Shown: positions 37,998 to 47,179 of the stretch, piece after piece | How positions within the stretch are numbered: the stretch's first letter is position 1 | How the letters are laid out: the number at the start of each line of letters is the position of its first letter | DNA from: Dictyobacter vulcani | GTDB lineage: Bacteria; Chloroflexota; Ktedonobacteria; Ktedonobacterales; Ktedonobacteraceae | Direction: 5' to 3' | Assembly: GCF_008974265.1 (NCBI RefSeq) | Contig: NZ_BKZW01000001.1 | Location: 3,100,001-3,164,000 of the forward strand | DNA length: 64,000 bases | Notes under the pieces: generated by a model | The model's input: only the letters and a program-made list of their open reading frames with translations | Database searches by the model: none | What the model was told of the DNA's origin: nothing | Program-made: the position numbers and the translations under genes

Positions 37998-38933
37998 ATG
38001 ACAAAAATCTGGGATGATATCCTCAAATTACTGGTAAAAGCAGATCCACAGTCTTTTGTCTCTTTACTGTTGGCAGGAGCGAAATTTACAGGTGAGCGCG
38101 ACAAAGAGCTGCAGACACGAACGATAAATGCTGATCTTTTATACAACGTGACCTGGAATAATGAAGATATCGTTTTGCATGTTGAGTTTCAACGCAAATC
38201 CGATAAGAATATGGCCAGGCGAGTTTGGGAATATAATGTCTTAACAGGATGTCTGGCCGGGTTACCTGTCTACTCTATTGTGTTGTATCTGATCGAAGAT
38301 AAAAATGTTGTAGAGCCTTCCTATGAGCAGCGCTCACCAGATGGTGAACTCGTTCATTACTTTCAGTTTCGTAACCTGAAATTATGGGAAATGTCTCCAG
38401 ATAAGTTGCATCAACTTGGTGTGGAAGGCATGCTCCCGTTGCTGCCTCTGACAAAAGATGGTGCGCAACGCGAAATTGTTGAAGAAATGATTACCGACCT
38501 GCGTAATGCCAATCGAGAGGATTTGTATCCCCTTGGGTATGCGCTGGCGGCTCTCGTCTTTCAGGATAATGTAGATAAACAGTGGTTAAAAGAAAGGTTT
38601 ACTCGTATGCACGATATTCTCGAAGAATCCTGGGCCTATCAGGAAATGCTAGAAGAAGGCATGCTCAAGGGTATGGAGAAAGGTATGGCGCAAGGCATGG
38701 AGAAGGGCATGGAGAAGGGCATGGAGAAGGGCAAGCTTGAAGGGTTACGGGTTACTATAAGCCACTATGTGCACAAACGTTTCCCTGACCTGGATGAACT
38801 ATGTCAACAGCGGATGGCTGCCGAGATAGGTGTTAATCAGTTGAATGATTTATTCGATGCCCTGATAGATGCAACAGATGAAAGTGAAGCACGGGCGTTG
38901 CTCGGTTCCTCATCTGATCAATGGAAGTTATAA
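37998..38933 (+). CDS. Rpn-family PD-(D/E)XK nuclease/putative transposase
   Basis: 311 residues. Nuclease core in the N-third: Asp in TINADLLYNV and Glu-x-Gln in IVLHVEFQRKSD, followed by a conserved WEYNVL segment, as in Rpn/PDDEXK_2 proteins. Near residues 220-245 a 4-residue repeat (GMEKGMEKG) forms a linker, then a small helical C-terminal domain. Rpn proteins cut DNA, promote recombination and can act against phage. In-frame ATGs every 12 nt (38661 to 38721) could start a separate C-terminal product. Confidence 0.82.
   Translation: MTKIWDDILKLLVKADPQSFVSLLLAGAKFTGERDKELQTRTINADLLYNVTWNNEDIVLHVEFQRKSDKNMARRVWEYNVLTGCLAGLPVYSIVLYLIEDKNVVEPSYEQRSPDGELVHYFQFRNLKLWEMSPDKLHQLGVEGMLPLLPLTKDGAQREIVEEMITDLRNANREDLYPLGYALAALVFQDNVDKQWLKERFTRMHDILEESWAYQEMLEEGMLKGMEKGMAQGMEKGMEKGMEKGKLEGLRVTISHYVHKRFPDLDELCQQRMAAEIGVNQLNDLFDALIDATDESEARALLGSSSDQWKL
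38661..38732 (+). repeat. 12-bp tandem repeat inside the Rpn gene
   Basis: Units of GGCATGGAGAAG (with variants) place in-frame ATGs at 38661, 38673, 38685, 38697, 38709 and 38721. Several are preceded by GGAG with 6-nt spacing. Repeat number can change by slippage without breaking the frame. Confidence 0.8.
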
Positions 38934-38941
38934 TTTATAGT

Positions 38942-39322
38942 TCAAAGGCAGTTGCTGAGGCGCATGCCAAGGACTGTAAGCGTGACCAGGATGGTGGCTA
39001 ATAGGATTGGCTGGGTAATAGTCCTGCGGTCGCGTTGCTGACTGAGAAAGAAGCGCAGACAGCCAGTGAGAATTAAAACAATGGCCAGTACAATTCCAGC
39101 TATAGATAATATGGCTGGTGTACCTGTACAGGTTAGCGTAGTCTTGCGATAGGCAAAAAGTAAATTGATGGTTACGACCAGCGCACTTAAAATAGGGAGC
39201 AGCATGTTATTCACGGTATTGATGATGCGCTGGTCTCCTTGCCTGCTACGCAGGTAGAGCCAGAGTAATAAAGCCATAAAAACGCATCCTGTTAGTAAGA
39301 TCAAAAGCGTCGTGATTTGCAT
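38942..39322 (-). CDS. Membrane protein, unknown function (3-4 TM)
   Basis: 126 residues from ATG 39322, with hydrophobic segments LLILLTGCVFMALLLWLYL, NMLLPILSALVVTINLLFAY, ILSIAGIVLAIVLILTGCL and ILLATILVTLTVLGM. No family recognised. Upstream in-frame GTG 39397 would overlap the ArsA stop. It lies directly after the ArsA ATPase gene, so it may be co-transcribed with it. Confidence 0.55.
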   Translation of the reverse strand: MQITTLLILLTGCVFMALLLWLYLRSRQGDQRIINTVNNMLLPILSALVVTINLLFAYRKTTLTCTGTPAILSIAGIVLAIVLILTGCLRFFLSQQRDRRTITQPILLATILVTLTVLGMRLSNCL

Positions 39323-39359
39323 GCTGCCAGGTTTCCCTTTCAGGTCAGGTTCCCTTTGC

Positions 39360-40538
39360 TCAGGCCGATTTGTCAGTCTGTTCAGAGGGTGCACCAAAGT
39401 GTATTTCTAGCGCCTTGTTGACAAATTTTGCGACCGTGGCTTCTTGATTCGCCAGCACTGCTGGTAGTGTGATGTCGCGTTTAAAGTTTCCAATCTCGAC
39501 GACCATTTCATCGCCTTTTTTACTCATTACTACTTTATCCATCTCGACATGGGGAAGTGGTAAGCGTAGGATATAGCTATCCCCCTGCTGGATAATCTCC
39601 TGCACAGGTCCCTGATGAAAGACGCGGGTAGGGTCTTCGTCAGCGAAAATGGTTTCAGCCAGTTGTCCTAGAGCCTCAATACCAAGAATCTCTCGTGAGC
39701 GATACGGTGCCTCCCAGACTGGTAATGGAGCAAAGGTCTGGTGGATACGCTGGCGTAGTTTCTCCTGGGTCTGATACAGGTCCTGCATGAAGGCATCCTG
39801 ATAATTGCCAGCTTGAATGACACGATTGCAGACTACTCCATCTATGGGATAACCAAAGAGGGCGAGATAGGTCTCGGCGCGTAATGCCTCTTTAATTACC
39901 ATACGCTCAGGATTGACCACAGGACGATAAGAGCTGATGGTTGGATCACTCAGTACCTCGCGTAACGCTTTCACACGTTCACTGAGGGCATTGACTGCTT
40001 CCACAATTTCGGTGGTGGGCAGCATCGCTTTGAGGAAAGGACGAGCAAAGCCGAAGCCGTTTTGTAGTCCCATGATTTTAGCGGCATACCATTGAAATGT
40101 ATCGGGCATACTTAACAGGCGAACCGTTTCTCCCGTTGGAGCGGCATCAATGACCACGACATCAAAGTTTCCATCCCTGGCATTACGATAGATATTAATC
40201 AAGCTCACAATCTCATCCATACCAGGAATCAAGGCCAGTTCGTCTGCCAGGACCGCATTGATGCCCTGTTTACGCAGGGTTTTGGTCATGGATTCCTGCA
40301 GTTTTCCCCAGCCCTGACGCATTTCATCTAAAACATTAACTTCCTGGGCCCAGAGATTCGTGGTGAGTTCTCTGGGTTCAGAGGTTAGATTGGTTTGTAA
40401 ACAATCCGCCAGGCTATGGGCAAGGTCGGTACTTACGACCAGGGTGCGTTTGCCCTGCATCGCGGACCGGACAGCAGTGGCGGCTGAAACAGTGGTCTTA
40501 CCAACGCCACCTTTGCCAAGATAGAGAATAATGCGCAT
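39360..40538 (-). CDS. ArsA/GET3-family ATPase
   Basis: 392 residues. P-loop GKGGVGKTTVSAATAV at the N-terminus, switch I-like STDLAHSLADCL, and DAAPTGETVRLLSMP (switch II). A C-terminal ~75-residue part (LPLPHVEMDKVVMSKKGDEM) is the HSP20-like domain found on bacterial ArsA-type ATPases. No arsenic genes nearby, so a role in membrane-protein or stress handling is as likely as arsenite transport. The next gene downstream is a small membrane protein. Confidence 0.87.
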   Translation of the reverse strand: MRIILYLGKGGVGKTTVSAATAVRSAMQGKRTLVVSTDLAHSLADCLQTNLTSEPRELTTNLWAQEVNVLDEMRQGWGKLQESMTKTLRKQGINAVLADELALIPGMDEIVSLINIYRNARDGNFDVVVIDAAPTGETVRLLSMPDTFQWYAAKIMGLQNGFGFARPFLKAMLPTTEIVEAVNALSERVKALREVLSDPTISSYRPVVNPERMVIKEALRAETYLALFGYPIDGVVCNRVIQAGNYQDAFMQDLYQTQEKLRQRIHQTFAPLPVWEAPYRSREILGIEALGQLAETIFADEDPTRVFHQGPVQEIIQQGDSYILRLPLPHVEMDKVVMSKKGDEMVVEIGNFKRDITLPAVLANQEATVAKFVNKALEIHFGAPSEQTDKSA

Positions 40539-40926
40539 AGAATTCCTTGTTCTTTTTTATTATATGATCAAACTCGTAGGAAAGATTTGGTATTCACGAT
40601 GGTTCTCTTGTAGCATGTTCTTTAGTAGTATGTACGTAAATTGAGCCGCTCAGGTTTGATGATGTATTCTTGCGGTAGCTTCGTTATATGTTACCCATTT
40701 CTGCCACGAACATGCATCTGTATTGTGATAATCGATGAATATTCTGACTGTGGCCGGGTAAATTATACTGACAATAGGATTAGCTTGTCAGGGCACAATC
40801 CGAAACCAGGGTTGGCCTGAGCATTAACATAAAGGATATTATTGTTGTATGAATATTGGGTCGATTATTTATCATTCGATAAATAACTTTGACCAGTATT
40901 CAAAGAAAATGGATAGGAGATATGGA
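40539..40926. other. Intergenic region ahead of the phytoene synthase gene
   Basis: Divergent control region of about 390 bp. No gene is supported. An upstream ATG at 40849 is in frame with the next gene but has a poor ribosome site. Confidence 0.35.
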
Positions 40927-41889
40927 ATGCGACAGGGACAGCGGGTGACAGATGCCTATGAGTACTGTCGTCAAGTGACGCAACGAGCATCAAAGACCTT
41001 TTACTGGGGCTCTGTTTTTTTGCCACCACACAAAAGACAGGCGGTCTGGGCTATTTATGCGTTCTGTCGCAGGGTTGATGATATTGTTGATGAGGCCGCT
41101 GAGGATTCTACTCCCGCGGTCGGGCATTTGCGAGGATCTAGTTCTCCTGCTCAAGCGCTTGAGGGTTGGCGTCAGGCACTCACGCGTTTATATGAACGCG
41201 GTACCGCCAGCGATGAGCCGATTCTCCAGGCCTGGGAGCATATGCTCGAACAATATTCGGTTCCATTTCAGCCAGTGTTGGATTTACTGGATGGTGTAGA
41301 GATGGATCTGACCAGGCAGCGCTATCAGAATTTTGAGGAACTCTCTCTCTATTGCTATCGCGTGGCTGGTACCGTTGGCTTGATGACCTCTCCTATTTTT
41401 GGCTATGAGGATGAGTCCGCTTTACCTTATGCGGTAGATCTAGGCATTGCGCTGCAATTGACGAATATTTTGCGAGATATCGGGGAGGATGCTCGTCGGA
41501 ATCGTATTTATTTGCCTGCCGATGAGATGGAACGTTTTGGCTATCGTGAAGCTGATTTGATGGCCGGGGTGATTAATGATGCCTTCCGCGAACTTGTGCG
41601 CTTCCAGATGGGACGCGCGGATGAATATTATCAACGAGGGACTCTCGGTATCGAGTTGTTAGATGCTGATTGCCGCTTAGCCGTGCGTTTAAGTGGAACC
41701 CTTTATCAGCGTATATTGGATCGTATTTGCGCGAATAATTTTAATGTGTTTACTATGCGTGCCAGTGTGCCTTTACAGACAAAATTGATGACGGCCTCAA
41801 CCCATTGGTTTATGCAGCAATTTGATCTACACACCAGAGGGTCGCATAGTCTGCGAAGCCAGCAGAGTGCTGTTTCCTCCCACCATTAG
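40927..41889 (+). CDS. Phytoene/squalene synthase family protein
   Basis: 320 residues from ATG 40927, chosen for AGGAG 8 nt upstream. Aspartate-rich motifs RRVDDIVDEA and RDIGEDARRNRIYLP bind the diphosphate-magnesium complex of two prenyl substrates; RASKTFYWGSVFLP is the usual N-terminal motif. It condenses GGPP to phytoene or FPP to squalene. No other carotenoid or hopanoid gene is nearby, so the product cannot be fixed. Confidence 0.88.
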   Translation: MRQGQRVTDAYEYCRQVTQRASKTFYWGSVFLPPHKRQAVWAIYAFCRRVDDIVDEAAEDSTPAVGHLRGSSSPAQALEGWRQALTRLYERGTASDEPILQAWEHMLEQYSVPFQPVLDLLDGVEMDLTRQRYQNFEELSLYCYRVAGTVGLMTSPIFGYEDESALPYAVDLGIALQLTNILRDIGEDARRNRIYLPADEMERFGYREADLMAGVINDAFRELVRFQMGRADEYYQRGTLGIELLDADCRLAVRLSGTLYQRILDRICANNFNVFTMRASVPLQTKLMTASTHWFMQQFDLHTRGSHSLRSQQSAVSSHH

Positions 41890-41903
41890 TTTTATGGATC
41901 GCT

Positions 41904-41950
41904 AAAGAAAAGGCCCGCGCTTGTTTGCAAACAGCGCGGGCCTTTTCTTT
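41904..41950. terminator. Strong bidirectional terminator
   Basis: AAAGAAAAGGCCCGCGCT pairs with AGCGCGGGCCTTTTCTTT around a short loop, between convergent genes. Confidence 0.92.
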
Positions 41951-41999
41951 AAAATAAAATGTTGTCTGTCCGTGTAAATAAACGTGATTTCTCGCTACT

Positions 42000-42212
42000 T
42001 TACAATTCTACTTTACCGTTAACAACAAGTAGCTTGAGGAATTCCAGGTGCCGGAGCACCTCTACTCTATCACTCCCACCATGCTGATACCATTGTCGAA
42101 GCCAGAATAGCGAAATAATTTCGTCCTGAGTGAACCCATTGCTAACTAGCTTGTCCGTTTCGGTCTCTGCATAATGTGTATTATTTATCATTTCTAGAGG
42201 TTGCGTATTCAT
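42000..42212 (-). CDS. Small hypothetical protein
   Basis: 70 residues, GGAAGGATACAAAC before ATG. Helical, with FTQDEIISLFWLRQWYQHGG and VLRHLEFLKLLVVNGKVEL. Not recognised. The good ribosome site and the terminator behind it support a real gene. Confidence 0.6.
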   Translation of the reverse strand: MNTQPLEMINNTHYAETETDKLVSNGFTQDEIISLFWLRQWYQHGGSDRVEVLRHLEFLKLLVVNGKVEL

Positions 42213-42746
42213 GTTTGTATCCTTCCACCAACGCCTTTACAGGCATTTCACCGCAGCATTGTTCCCGTTTTTTTCAATTCGTTGCCAGATGTCTTACATA
42301 AAAGGGAATGACCCTAATACGTTAGACGTTGGAACTGTTCTTTTTTCAAATATCAATTTGTTGGCATCAACCCCTTCCAAAGATCCCTCCCATCTTATTC
42401 TGACTCCTTCAAGTATAAGCGAAAAAAGGCTCCATGCGCTATCGATTGCGCGACAATTAGAGTGTGAAATAGCTCACATTTGCAGGTTTTTGTCTATATC
42501 TACTGTTCTGTATTGTTGAGCCAGCACAGATGAACTATCTGCCCTATATACGTTTGACATCCCGGAAAGGTTCCATGTAGATTCCATGAGATTTCTTACT
42601 TATCTGGCAGGCATGTTAATACCTGAATGTTCCTGATCGGGTTACGCTTTGAGGATACATTGCCTCTTATTTGAATAGACGTCCGGTGATCGAAAATGGG
42701 GGCACCAGTGATGCTAAAGCAAAAATTCATTATCCGTCAGGATTGA
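42213..42746. other. Gap without supported genes
   Basis: A 309-nt plus-strand open frame at 42211-42519 exists but has no ribosome site or recognisable composition. Nothing else seen. Confidence 0.35.
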
Positions 42747-44073
42747 TGATAGTGGTACAGCCACACTAAACGGTGGATGAGCTCAAAATGACTTTACGAG
42801 GTCGCCCCCTCGGCCGTTTTGGCTGATTGGGATCAGGCAACGGTCGAAGACGAGGTCTCCCTCGTGGTCGCTTTGACTGATTAGGATCAGGCAACGGTTT
42901 GATCCGTTTGCGTCCTCGTTTTTTCGGTTCGTGCCAGGGTTCGGGCACGACCTTGTACGTTAACAACTCAACAATACTCCACAGATGATCGGTTAAACCG
43001 CTGGCCATCGCCGGACTGATCTGCTGCTGATTTGTGCTCAACTGTTGATGGGACCAACAGAGATTGTAGGTGACACCCAACAGATACATGCCGTGATGCA
43101 AGCTCTCAAGCCGACATGCGGCATGTCGGCATTTCCGGGTTAACTGTGCCAAACGCTCTCGCATGGTGCCATTCAATCGTTCAATGTACGCCGTATTGAG
43201 AATCGTGCATCCTGGTGTCGTTTGTAACAACTTCTGTGCTTGATGCGGATCCCCACGTAGCAAACGCCGTTCCACTTCAACCACACGATGCTTGTATTGA
43301 CGCTTGATCACTTGTCCAATCACCAATCCCGACCACATTTCCAGACAACAGCGTCCTCTTCCAGCTGTGCGCTTGATTTTTGAGCGAAAGGCTCGCTCAA
43401 TACTGTGTGGATAGGCTGGCCAGCCATCCACGCAGACCAGGATCGCACTGATGTGCTTGGTCCACTGACGAACCTGCTCAAACAACCGATCGGCTAACGG
43501 AGTATCGCGAGTTGGCTGCACCACGCCTGCCAACCACAATCTCGTAGGAACCAGCATCGCCAGGGCCATCCAGATGACCTTTTTTCTTCCTTTGACTCGA
43601 ATTTCATCGGCTTGCACATGACTCAGAGTGAGGTCAGCCTGCTGCATCATTTGTTCATGGACCCGTTGGCAATGTGCTCCAGAGCGATCTCGCCAGTTGG
43701 CAATGGTTCTTTCATCTAAACGAAAGGCTTTGACAATCGCTTGCACCGGACAGCCATAGGCAAGCAAAGTTACCACAATGACAATGAGCTCGGTTGGTTT
43801 GCGGAGCCCTTCGAACATGGTTCCTGTTCGGGATGTAAACGTTTTTTTGCAGACCTTACAACGATAGCGTTCACGTTGACGATCATGAACCACAATAGTT
43901 CCTTGCCCTTTTTGACCCCTTGCGGAACACGTCAAATTAGGGCAAAATTGAGAAGACGTGTTCATTGGCGCTTTCTGTTGTTTTTTCATACAAACAGTGT
44001 GCCGTGTAATACGTCATTTTTCAAGTCCCTTTTTCAACGCATCCACCACTTAGTGTAGCTGTACCATGATAGT
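42747..44073 (-). mobile_element. IS1-like insertion sequence, about 1.31 kb
   Basis: Terminal inverted repeats TGGTACAGCCACACTAAAC... (42753-42779) and ...GTGTAGCTGTACCA (44040-44066), 27 bp with few mismatches. Flanked by the direct repeat TGATAG(T) (42747-42753, 44067-44073). One intact transposase gene. Confidence 0.85.
42766..43989 (-). CDS. IS1-family-like transposase
   Basis: 407 residues. The N-terminal zinc finger (FCPNLTC..., YRCKVCKKTFTSRTGTMF) and helix-turn-helix (LDERTIANWRDRSG) are followed by catalytic segments DEIRVKGRKK, CVDGWPAYPHSI and NTAYIERLNGTMRERLAQLT, as in IS1 InsA/InsB proteins fused in one frame. The C-terminus carries two tandem copies of a block with the AT-hook-like core RPRGRPR. 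The stop lies within the left inverted repeat. Confidence 0.82.
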   Translation of the reverse strand: MKKQQKAPMNTSSQFCPNLTCSARGQKGQGTIVVHDRQRERYRCKVCKKTFTSRTGTMFEGLRKPTELIVIVVTLLAYGCPVQAIVKAFRLDERTIANWRDRSGAHCQRVHEQMMQQADLTLSHVQADEIRVKGRKKVIWMALAMLVPTRLWLAGVVQPTRDTPLADRLFEQVRQWTKHISAILVCVDGWPAYPHSIERAFRSKIKRTAGRGRCCLEMWSGLVIGQVIKRQYKHRVVEVERRLLRGDPHQAQKLLQTTPGCTILNTAYIERLNGTMRERLAQLTRKCRHAACRLESLHHGMYLLGVTYNLCWSHQQLSTNQQQISPAMASGLTDHLWSIVELLTYKVVPEPWHEPKKRGRKRIKPLPDPNQSKRPRGRPRLRPLPDPNQPKRPRGRPRKVILSSSTV

Positions 44074-44106
44074 AGCTGGCTATATTAAATAAAACACAGA
44101 AAGAAG

Positions 44107-44138
44107 CAGGAATCATCCCGGATGCAGGATGATTCCTG
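44107..44138 (-). terminator. Terminator after leuS
   Basis: CAGGAATCATCC / GGATGATTCCTG with T-rich sequence following on the minus strand, just past the leuS stop. Confidence 0.75.
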
Positions 44139-44147
44139 TGGGCGTAA

Positions 44148-46622
44148 TTAGTTGTTACGAATAACGATATTGACCAGGCGACCAGGAATATAAATTACCT
44201 TTTGTACGCTGGCCTGGCCGATGAAGGATTGTACTCGTTCATTGTTGAGTGCCAGTGTCCGAACTTCTTCTTCGCTGATATCTGCCGCAACCTCGATGCG
44301 TTCACGGACCTTACCATTGATCTGCACGACCAGTGTAAAGATATCATCCCTGGTCATTTCCTCCACATAAGCTGGCCATTCGGTCGTGTGAATACTGTTG
44401 GCGTGTCCTGTCTGATGCCACAATTCTTCGGCGATATGTGGAGCAAAAGGTGCCAGCAGTTGCAGCAGGGTTTGCAGTGCGTCACGATATGCCTGACTCT
44501 GGGCGACCGCGTCCCGCTGCTGTTTAATCAGCACGTTGTTAAATTCCATCAGTGCGGCCAGGGCAGTATTAAAGCGGAAATGGCTTAAATCCTCGGTTAC
44601 ACGTTTGATGGTCTTATGGCGCAGCCGTTCGATGGCTTTACTCTCAGACGTCTCTCTCGTATCAGGCTTATTGACCCAGGTTTCTCCCACCAGACTCCAA
44701 ACCCGATTCAAGAAGCGCCAGACGCCTTCCAGGTTATCTGCTCGGAACAAGCCACCGGCTTCAAAAGGACCAATAAACATCATATAGCAGCGTACTGTAT
44801 CGGCCCCATATTTATCGACATATTTATCGGGTGCCTCGACGTTACCACGCGACTTCGACATTTTCTGGCCGTCCGAGCCCAGAACCATGCCCTGATGGAA
44901 CAGACGCTTAAATGGTTCGTCAAAGTTCAGGTGTCCCATGTCGTGCAGTGCTTTGACGAAGAAGCGTGCGTACAGCAGATGCAGGATCGCATGCTCGACA
45001 CCACCAACATACTGATCAACCGGCAGCCATTTCTCCATCTTTTCCTGACTCCAGGCTTCCTCGCTGTTATGCGCATCAGCGTAGCGCAGGTAATACCATG
45101 AGGAATCGATAAAGGTGTCCATGGTATCGGCCTCACGCGTGGCTGGTCCGCCGCAGATGGGACAGGTGGTATTCAGGAATTCTGGCTCGTAGCGCAGTGG
45201 TGATTCACCCGTTGCTTTGAACTGGACATTTTCGGGCAGCTTGACTGGCAGTTGATCCTCTGGAACAGGAACGGTACCATGTTCTGCGCAATACACAATT
45301 GGAATTGGCGCTCCCCAGTAGCGTTGTCTACTAATCAGCCAGTCACGCAGGCGATAGTTAATGGTGCTGTGACCAATGCCTTTTTCTTCAATAAACTGGA
45401 TAATGCGTGCTTTGGCCTCTTCACCTGGCGTGCCATCAAACGGACCCGAGTTGACCATTACTCCCAGTGCTTCTTTGGCCTCGCTCCAGGTGGCTGGATC
45501 GCTAACCTCATCTTCCTCTGCTCGAATGACCTCACGGATCGGAATGCCAAATTTGCGCGCAAAAGCGAAGTCGCGCTGATCGTGGGCTGGAACACCCATA
45601 ATCGCGCCCGACCCATAACTCATCAGCACATAGTCAGCGATCCAAACTGGCGTTTTTTCTCCACTGACAGGATTGGTTACATACGCGCCAGTAAAGACTC
45701 CACTCTTCTCCTTATCGCTGCTCATGCGCTCGATCTCGGTCATACGTCGGGCTTGCTCGACATAGGCATTAACCTCGGCGCGCTGTTCAGGGGTGGTGAT
45801 TTTATTGACCCAGGGATGTTCGGGGGCCAGCACAAAGAAGGTAACGCCATAGATCGTGTCTGGACGTGTGGTGAAGACTGGAATTTCTTCTTGCTTGTCC
45901 CCGATGGTGCTGGTAAAACGGACCTCGGCACCCTCGCTGCGACCGATCCAGTTGCGCTGCATTGTAATTGTTTTTTCGGGCCAATCCGTTACCTCCGAGA
46001 AATCCAGCAGGCGTTCAGCATACGATGAGATTTTCAGCAGCCACTGATCAATCTCTCTTCGTTCCACCAGGCTCCCACAACGTTCGCAGGTTCCATCGGC
46101 CAACACCTGTTCATTGGCCAGGGTAGTATTACAACCGGGACACCAGTTCGCCGGAGCTTTCGTGCGATAGGCCAATCCTTTTTTGTAGAACTGCAGAAAC
46201 AGCCACTGTGTCCATTGATAGTAATCTGGCAGGCAGGTAATCACCTCGCGTTGCCAGTCCCATTGTGCACCCATGGCGCGCAGTTGTTTGCGCATATTTT
46301 CAATATTTGCCAGGGTCCATGTACGGGCTTGAATGCCACGTTTAATCGCGGCATTTTCAGCTGGCAGGCCAAACGCATCAAAACCTATCGGTTGCATGAC
46401 GTTATAGCCCTGCATACGTTTAAAGCGGCCATAGGTGTCAAAAGGGGAATAATTATACCAGTGGCCCATATGCAGATCGCCGGATGGATAAGGAAACATT
46501 ACCAGATTATAAAAGTTAGGCTTCGATGATTCGTCGGAAGCATTATAGATGTGGTCGGCTTCCCATTTCGTTTGCCACTTGCTTTCGATTTCTTTGGGAT
46601 CAAATTTTGTACGTGTGATCAT
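44148..46622 (-). CDS. leuS: Leucyl-tRNA synthetase
   Basis: 824 residues. Class I HIGH motif in [20 protein letters not shown], zinc-ribbon-like [19 protein letters not shown], editing-domain segments [12 protein letters not shown] and GIPAHDQRD-like [12 protein letters not shown], and KMSKSRGNV. It charges tRNA-Leu and hydrolyses mischarged products. GGGGGAGACCCA precedes the ATG. Its leader is a T-box with a CUC specifier, interrupted by a tRNA-Ala gene. Confidence 0.96.
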   Translation of the reverse strand: MITRTKFDPKEIESKWQTKWEADHIYNASDESSKPNFYNLVMFPYPSGDLHMGHWYNYSPFDTYGRFKRMQGYNVMQPIGFDAFGLPAENAAIKRGIQARTWTLANIENMRKQLRAMGAQWDWQREVITCLPDYYQWTQWLFLQFYKKGLAYRTKAPANWCPGCNTTLANEQVLADGTCERCGSLVERREIDQWLLKISSYAERLLDFSEVTDWPEKTITMQRNWIGRSEGAEVRFTSTIGDKQEEIPVFTTRPDTIYGVTFFVLAPEHPWVNKITTPEQRAEVNAYVEQARRMTEIERMSSDKEKSGVFTGAYVTNPVSGEKTPVWIADYVLMSYGSGAIMGVPAHDQRDFAFARKFGIPIREVIRAEEDEVSDPATWSEAKEALGVMVNSGPFDGTPGEEAKARIIQFIEEKGIGHSTINYRLRDWLISRQRYWGAPIPIVYCAEHGTVPVPEDQLPVKLPENVQFKATGESPLRYEPEFLNTTCPICGGPATREADTMDTFIDSSWYYLRYADAHNSEEAWSQEKMEKWLPVDQYVGGVEHAILHLLYARFFVKALHDMGHLNFDEPFKRLFHQGMVLGSDGQKMSKSRGNVEAPDKYVDKYGADTVRCYMMFIGPFEAGGLFRADNLEGVWRFLNRVWSLVGETWVNKPDTRETSESKAIERLRHKTIKRVTEDLSHFRFNTALAALMEFNNVLIKQQRDAVAQSQAYRDALQTLLQLLAPFAPHIAEELWHQTGHANSIHTTEWPAYVEEMTRDDIFTLVVQINGKVRERIEVAADISEEEVRTLALNNERVQSFIGQASVQKVIYIPGRLVNIVIRNN

Positions 46623-46756
46623 TGGGTCTCCCCCATGTATGTTGTCAGGCCGAACGATAAAATCATGAACACGAATAACAGAAACCAGCTAGAACGACAA
46701 AAAAGCCTTTCATCCATGAGGGACGAAAGACTTTTCCGTGGTACCACCCTGATTTT

Positions 46757-46884
46757 AGATCAATGGTGGCGTTGGTGGACCTGAGGGGACTCGAACCCCT
46801 GACCTCCTCCATGCCATGGAGGCGCTCTACCAGCTGCGCTACAAGCCCAGGTGTATCTGGTGAACTGCTTCAGCTACCAAGATC
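46757..46884 (-). other. Inserted segment inside the leuS leader, bounded by a 5-bp direct repeat
   Basis: AGATC occurs at 46757-46761 and 46880-46884 on either side of the tRNA-Ala region. Removing one repeat and the 118 bp between leaves a normal-length spacer between CCGTTATC and the T-box sequence. This fits an insertion, but a 5-bp repeat can arise by chance. Confidence 0.45.
46773..46848 (-). tRNA. tRNA-Ala (anticodon GGC), CCA encoded
   Basis: Cloverleaf: acceptor GGGCTTG/CAGGTCC, D-arm GCGC...GAGC, anticodon stem CCTCC/GGAGG with loop ATGGCAT (GGC), T-arm AGGGG-TTCGAGT-CCCCT, discriminator A, then CCA. Lies within the leuS T-box leader. Confidence 0.93.
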
Positions 46885-46892
46885 TACTCTTT

Positions 46893-46921
46893 AGTATACG
46901 CGATAACGGGCGTACCGACAA
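46893..46921 (-). promoter_or_regulatory. Possible internal promoter for tRNA-Ala(GGC)
   Basis: Minus-strand TTGTCG, 17-bp spacer, TATACT (46893-46898), 45 bp before the tRNA 5' end. It overlaps the T-box stem II/III region, so it may be coincidental. Confidence 0.4.
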
Positions 46922-47095
46922 GTGTTACTTATGCTTTCACACTCATTGCTCACAGGCGAGTTCAGTCCTGTTGTAGCCTTGCACCATCCGACTACTCTCT
47001 GATTTGGGCGGACCTACTACTCCTGCTCATTGCCATTATTTAGAATGGAGCATACGTACAGGCGATATGCAATTAGCAATCGATAGTACGGTTAG

Positions 47096-47168
47096 TGGAG
47101 ATGAGGGGGCTCGAACCCCTGACCTCGGCAGTGCGATTGCCGCGCTCTACCAGCTGAGCTACATCCCC
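47096..47168 (-). tRNA. tRNA-Ala (anticodon CGC)
   Basis: Acceptor GGGGATG/CATCTCC, D-arm GCTC...GAGC, anticodon stem CGGCA/TGCCG with loop ATCGCAC (CGC), T-arm AGGGG-TTCGAGC-CCCCT. CCA is not encoded. A near-consensus promoter lies directly upstream and the leuS leader begins about 50 nt downstream. Confidence 0.93.
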
Positions 47169-47179
47169 ATTTGAGATAA

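Larger units (their letters stand above)
46699..47045 (-). promoter_or_regulatory. leuS T-box leader, interrupted by a tRNA gene
   Basis: Stem I is visible: CAGG and GTCC arms pair with GGAC and CCTG, enclosing the specifier loop AGTAGTA/GAACTCG with CTC at 46958-46960 (Leu codon); the distal part has AGAGAG and GGATGGTGCAAG. The CCGTTATC motif follows, as in the serS leader. The antiterminator T-box sequence (AGGGTGGTACCACGG, 46736-46750) and terminator (46699-46734, T-run) come last. Between them lies tRNA-Ala. Confidence 0.85.

Noticed and set aside
38661..38732. CRISPR or minisatellite array
   Set aside because: The 12-bp units are in-frame coding repeats without spacers. No CRISPR array was seen anywhere in the window.
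42211..42519. 102-codon plus-strand open frame
   Set aside because: No ribosome site; its start overlaps the start of a better supported minus-strand gene.
45252..46028. 258-codon plus-strand open frame
   Set aside because: Antisense to leuS, whose motifs are fully conserved.
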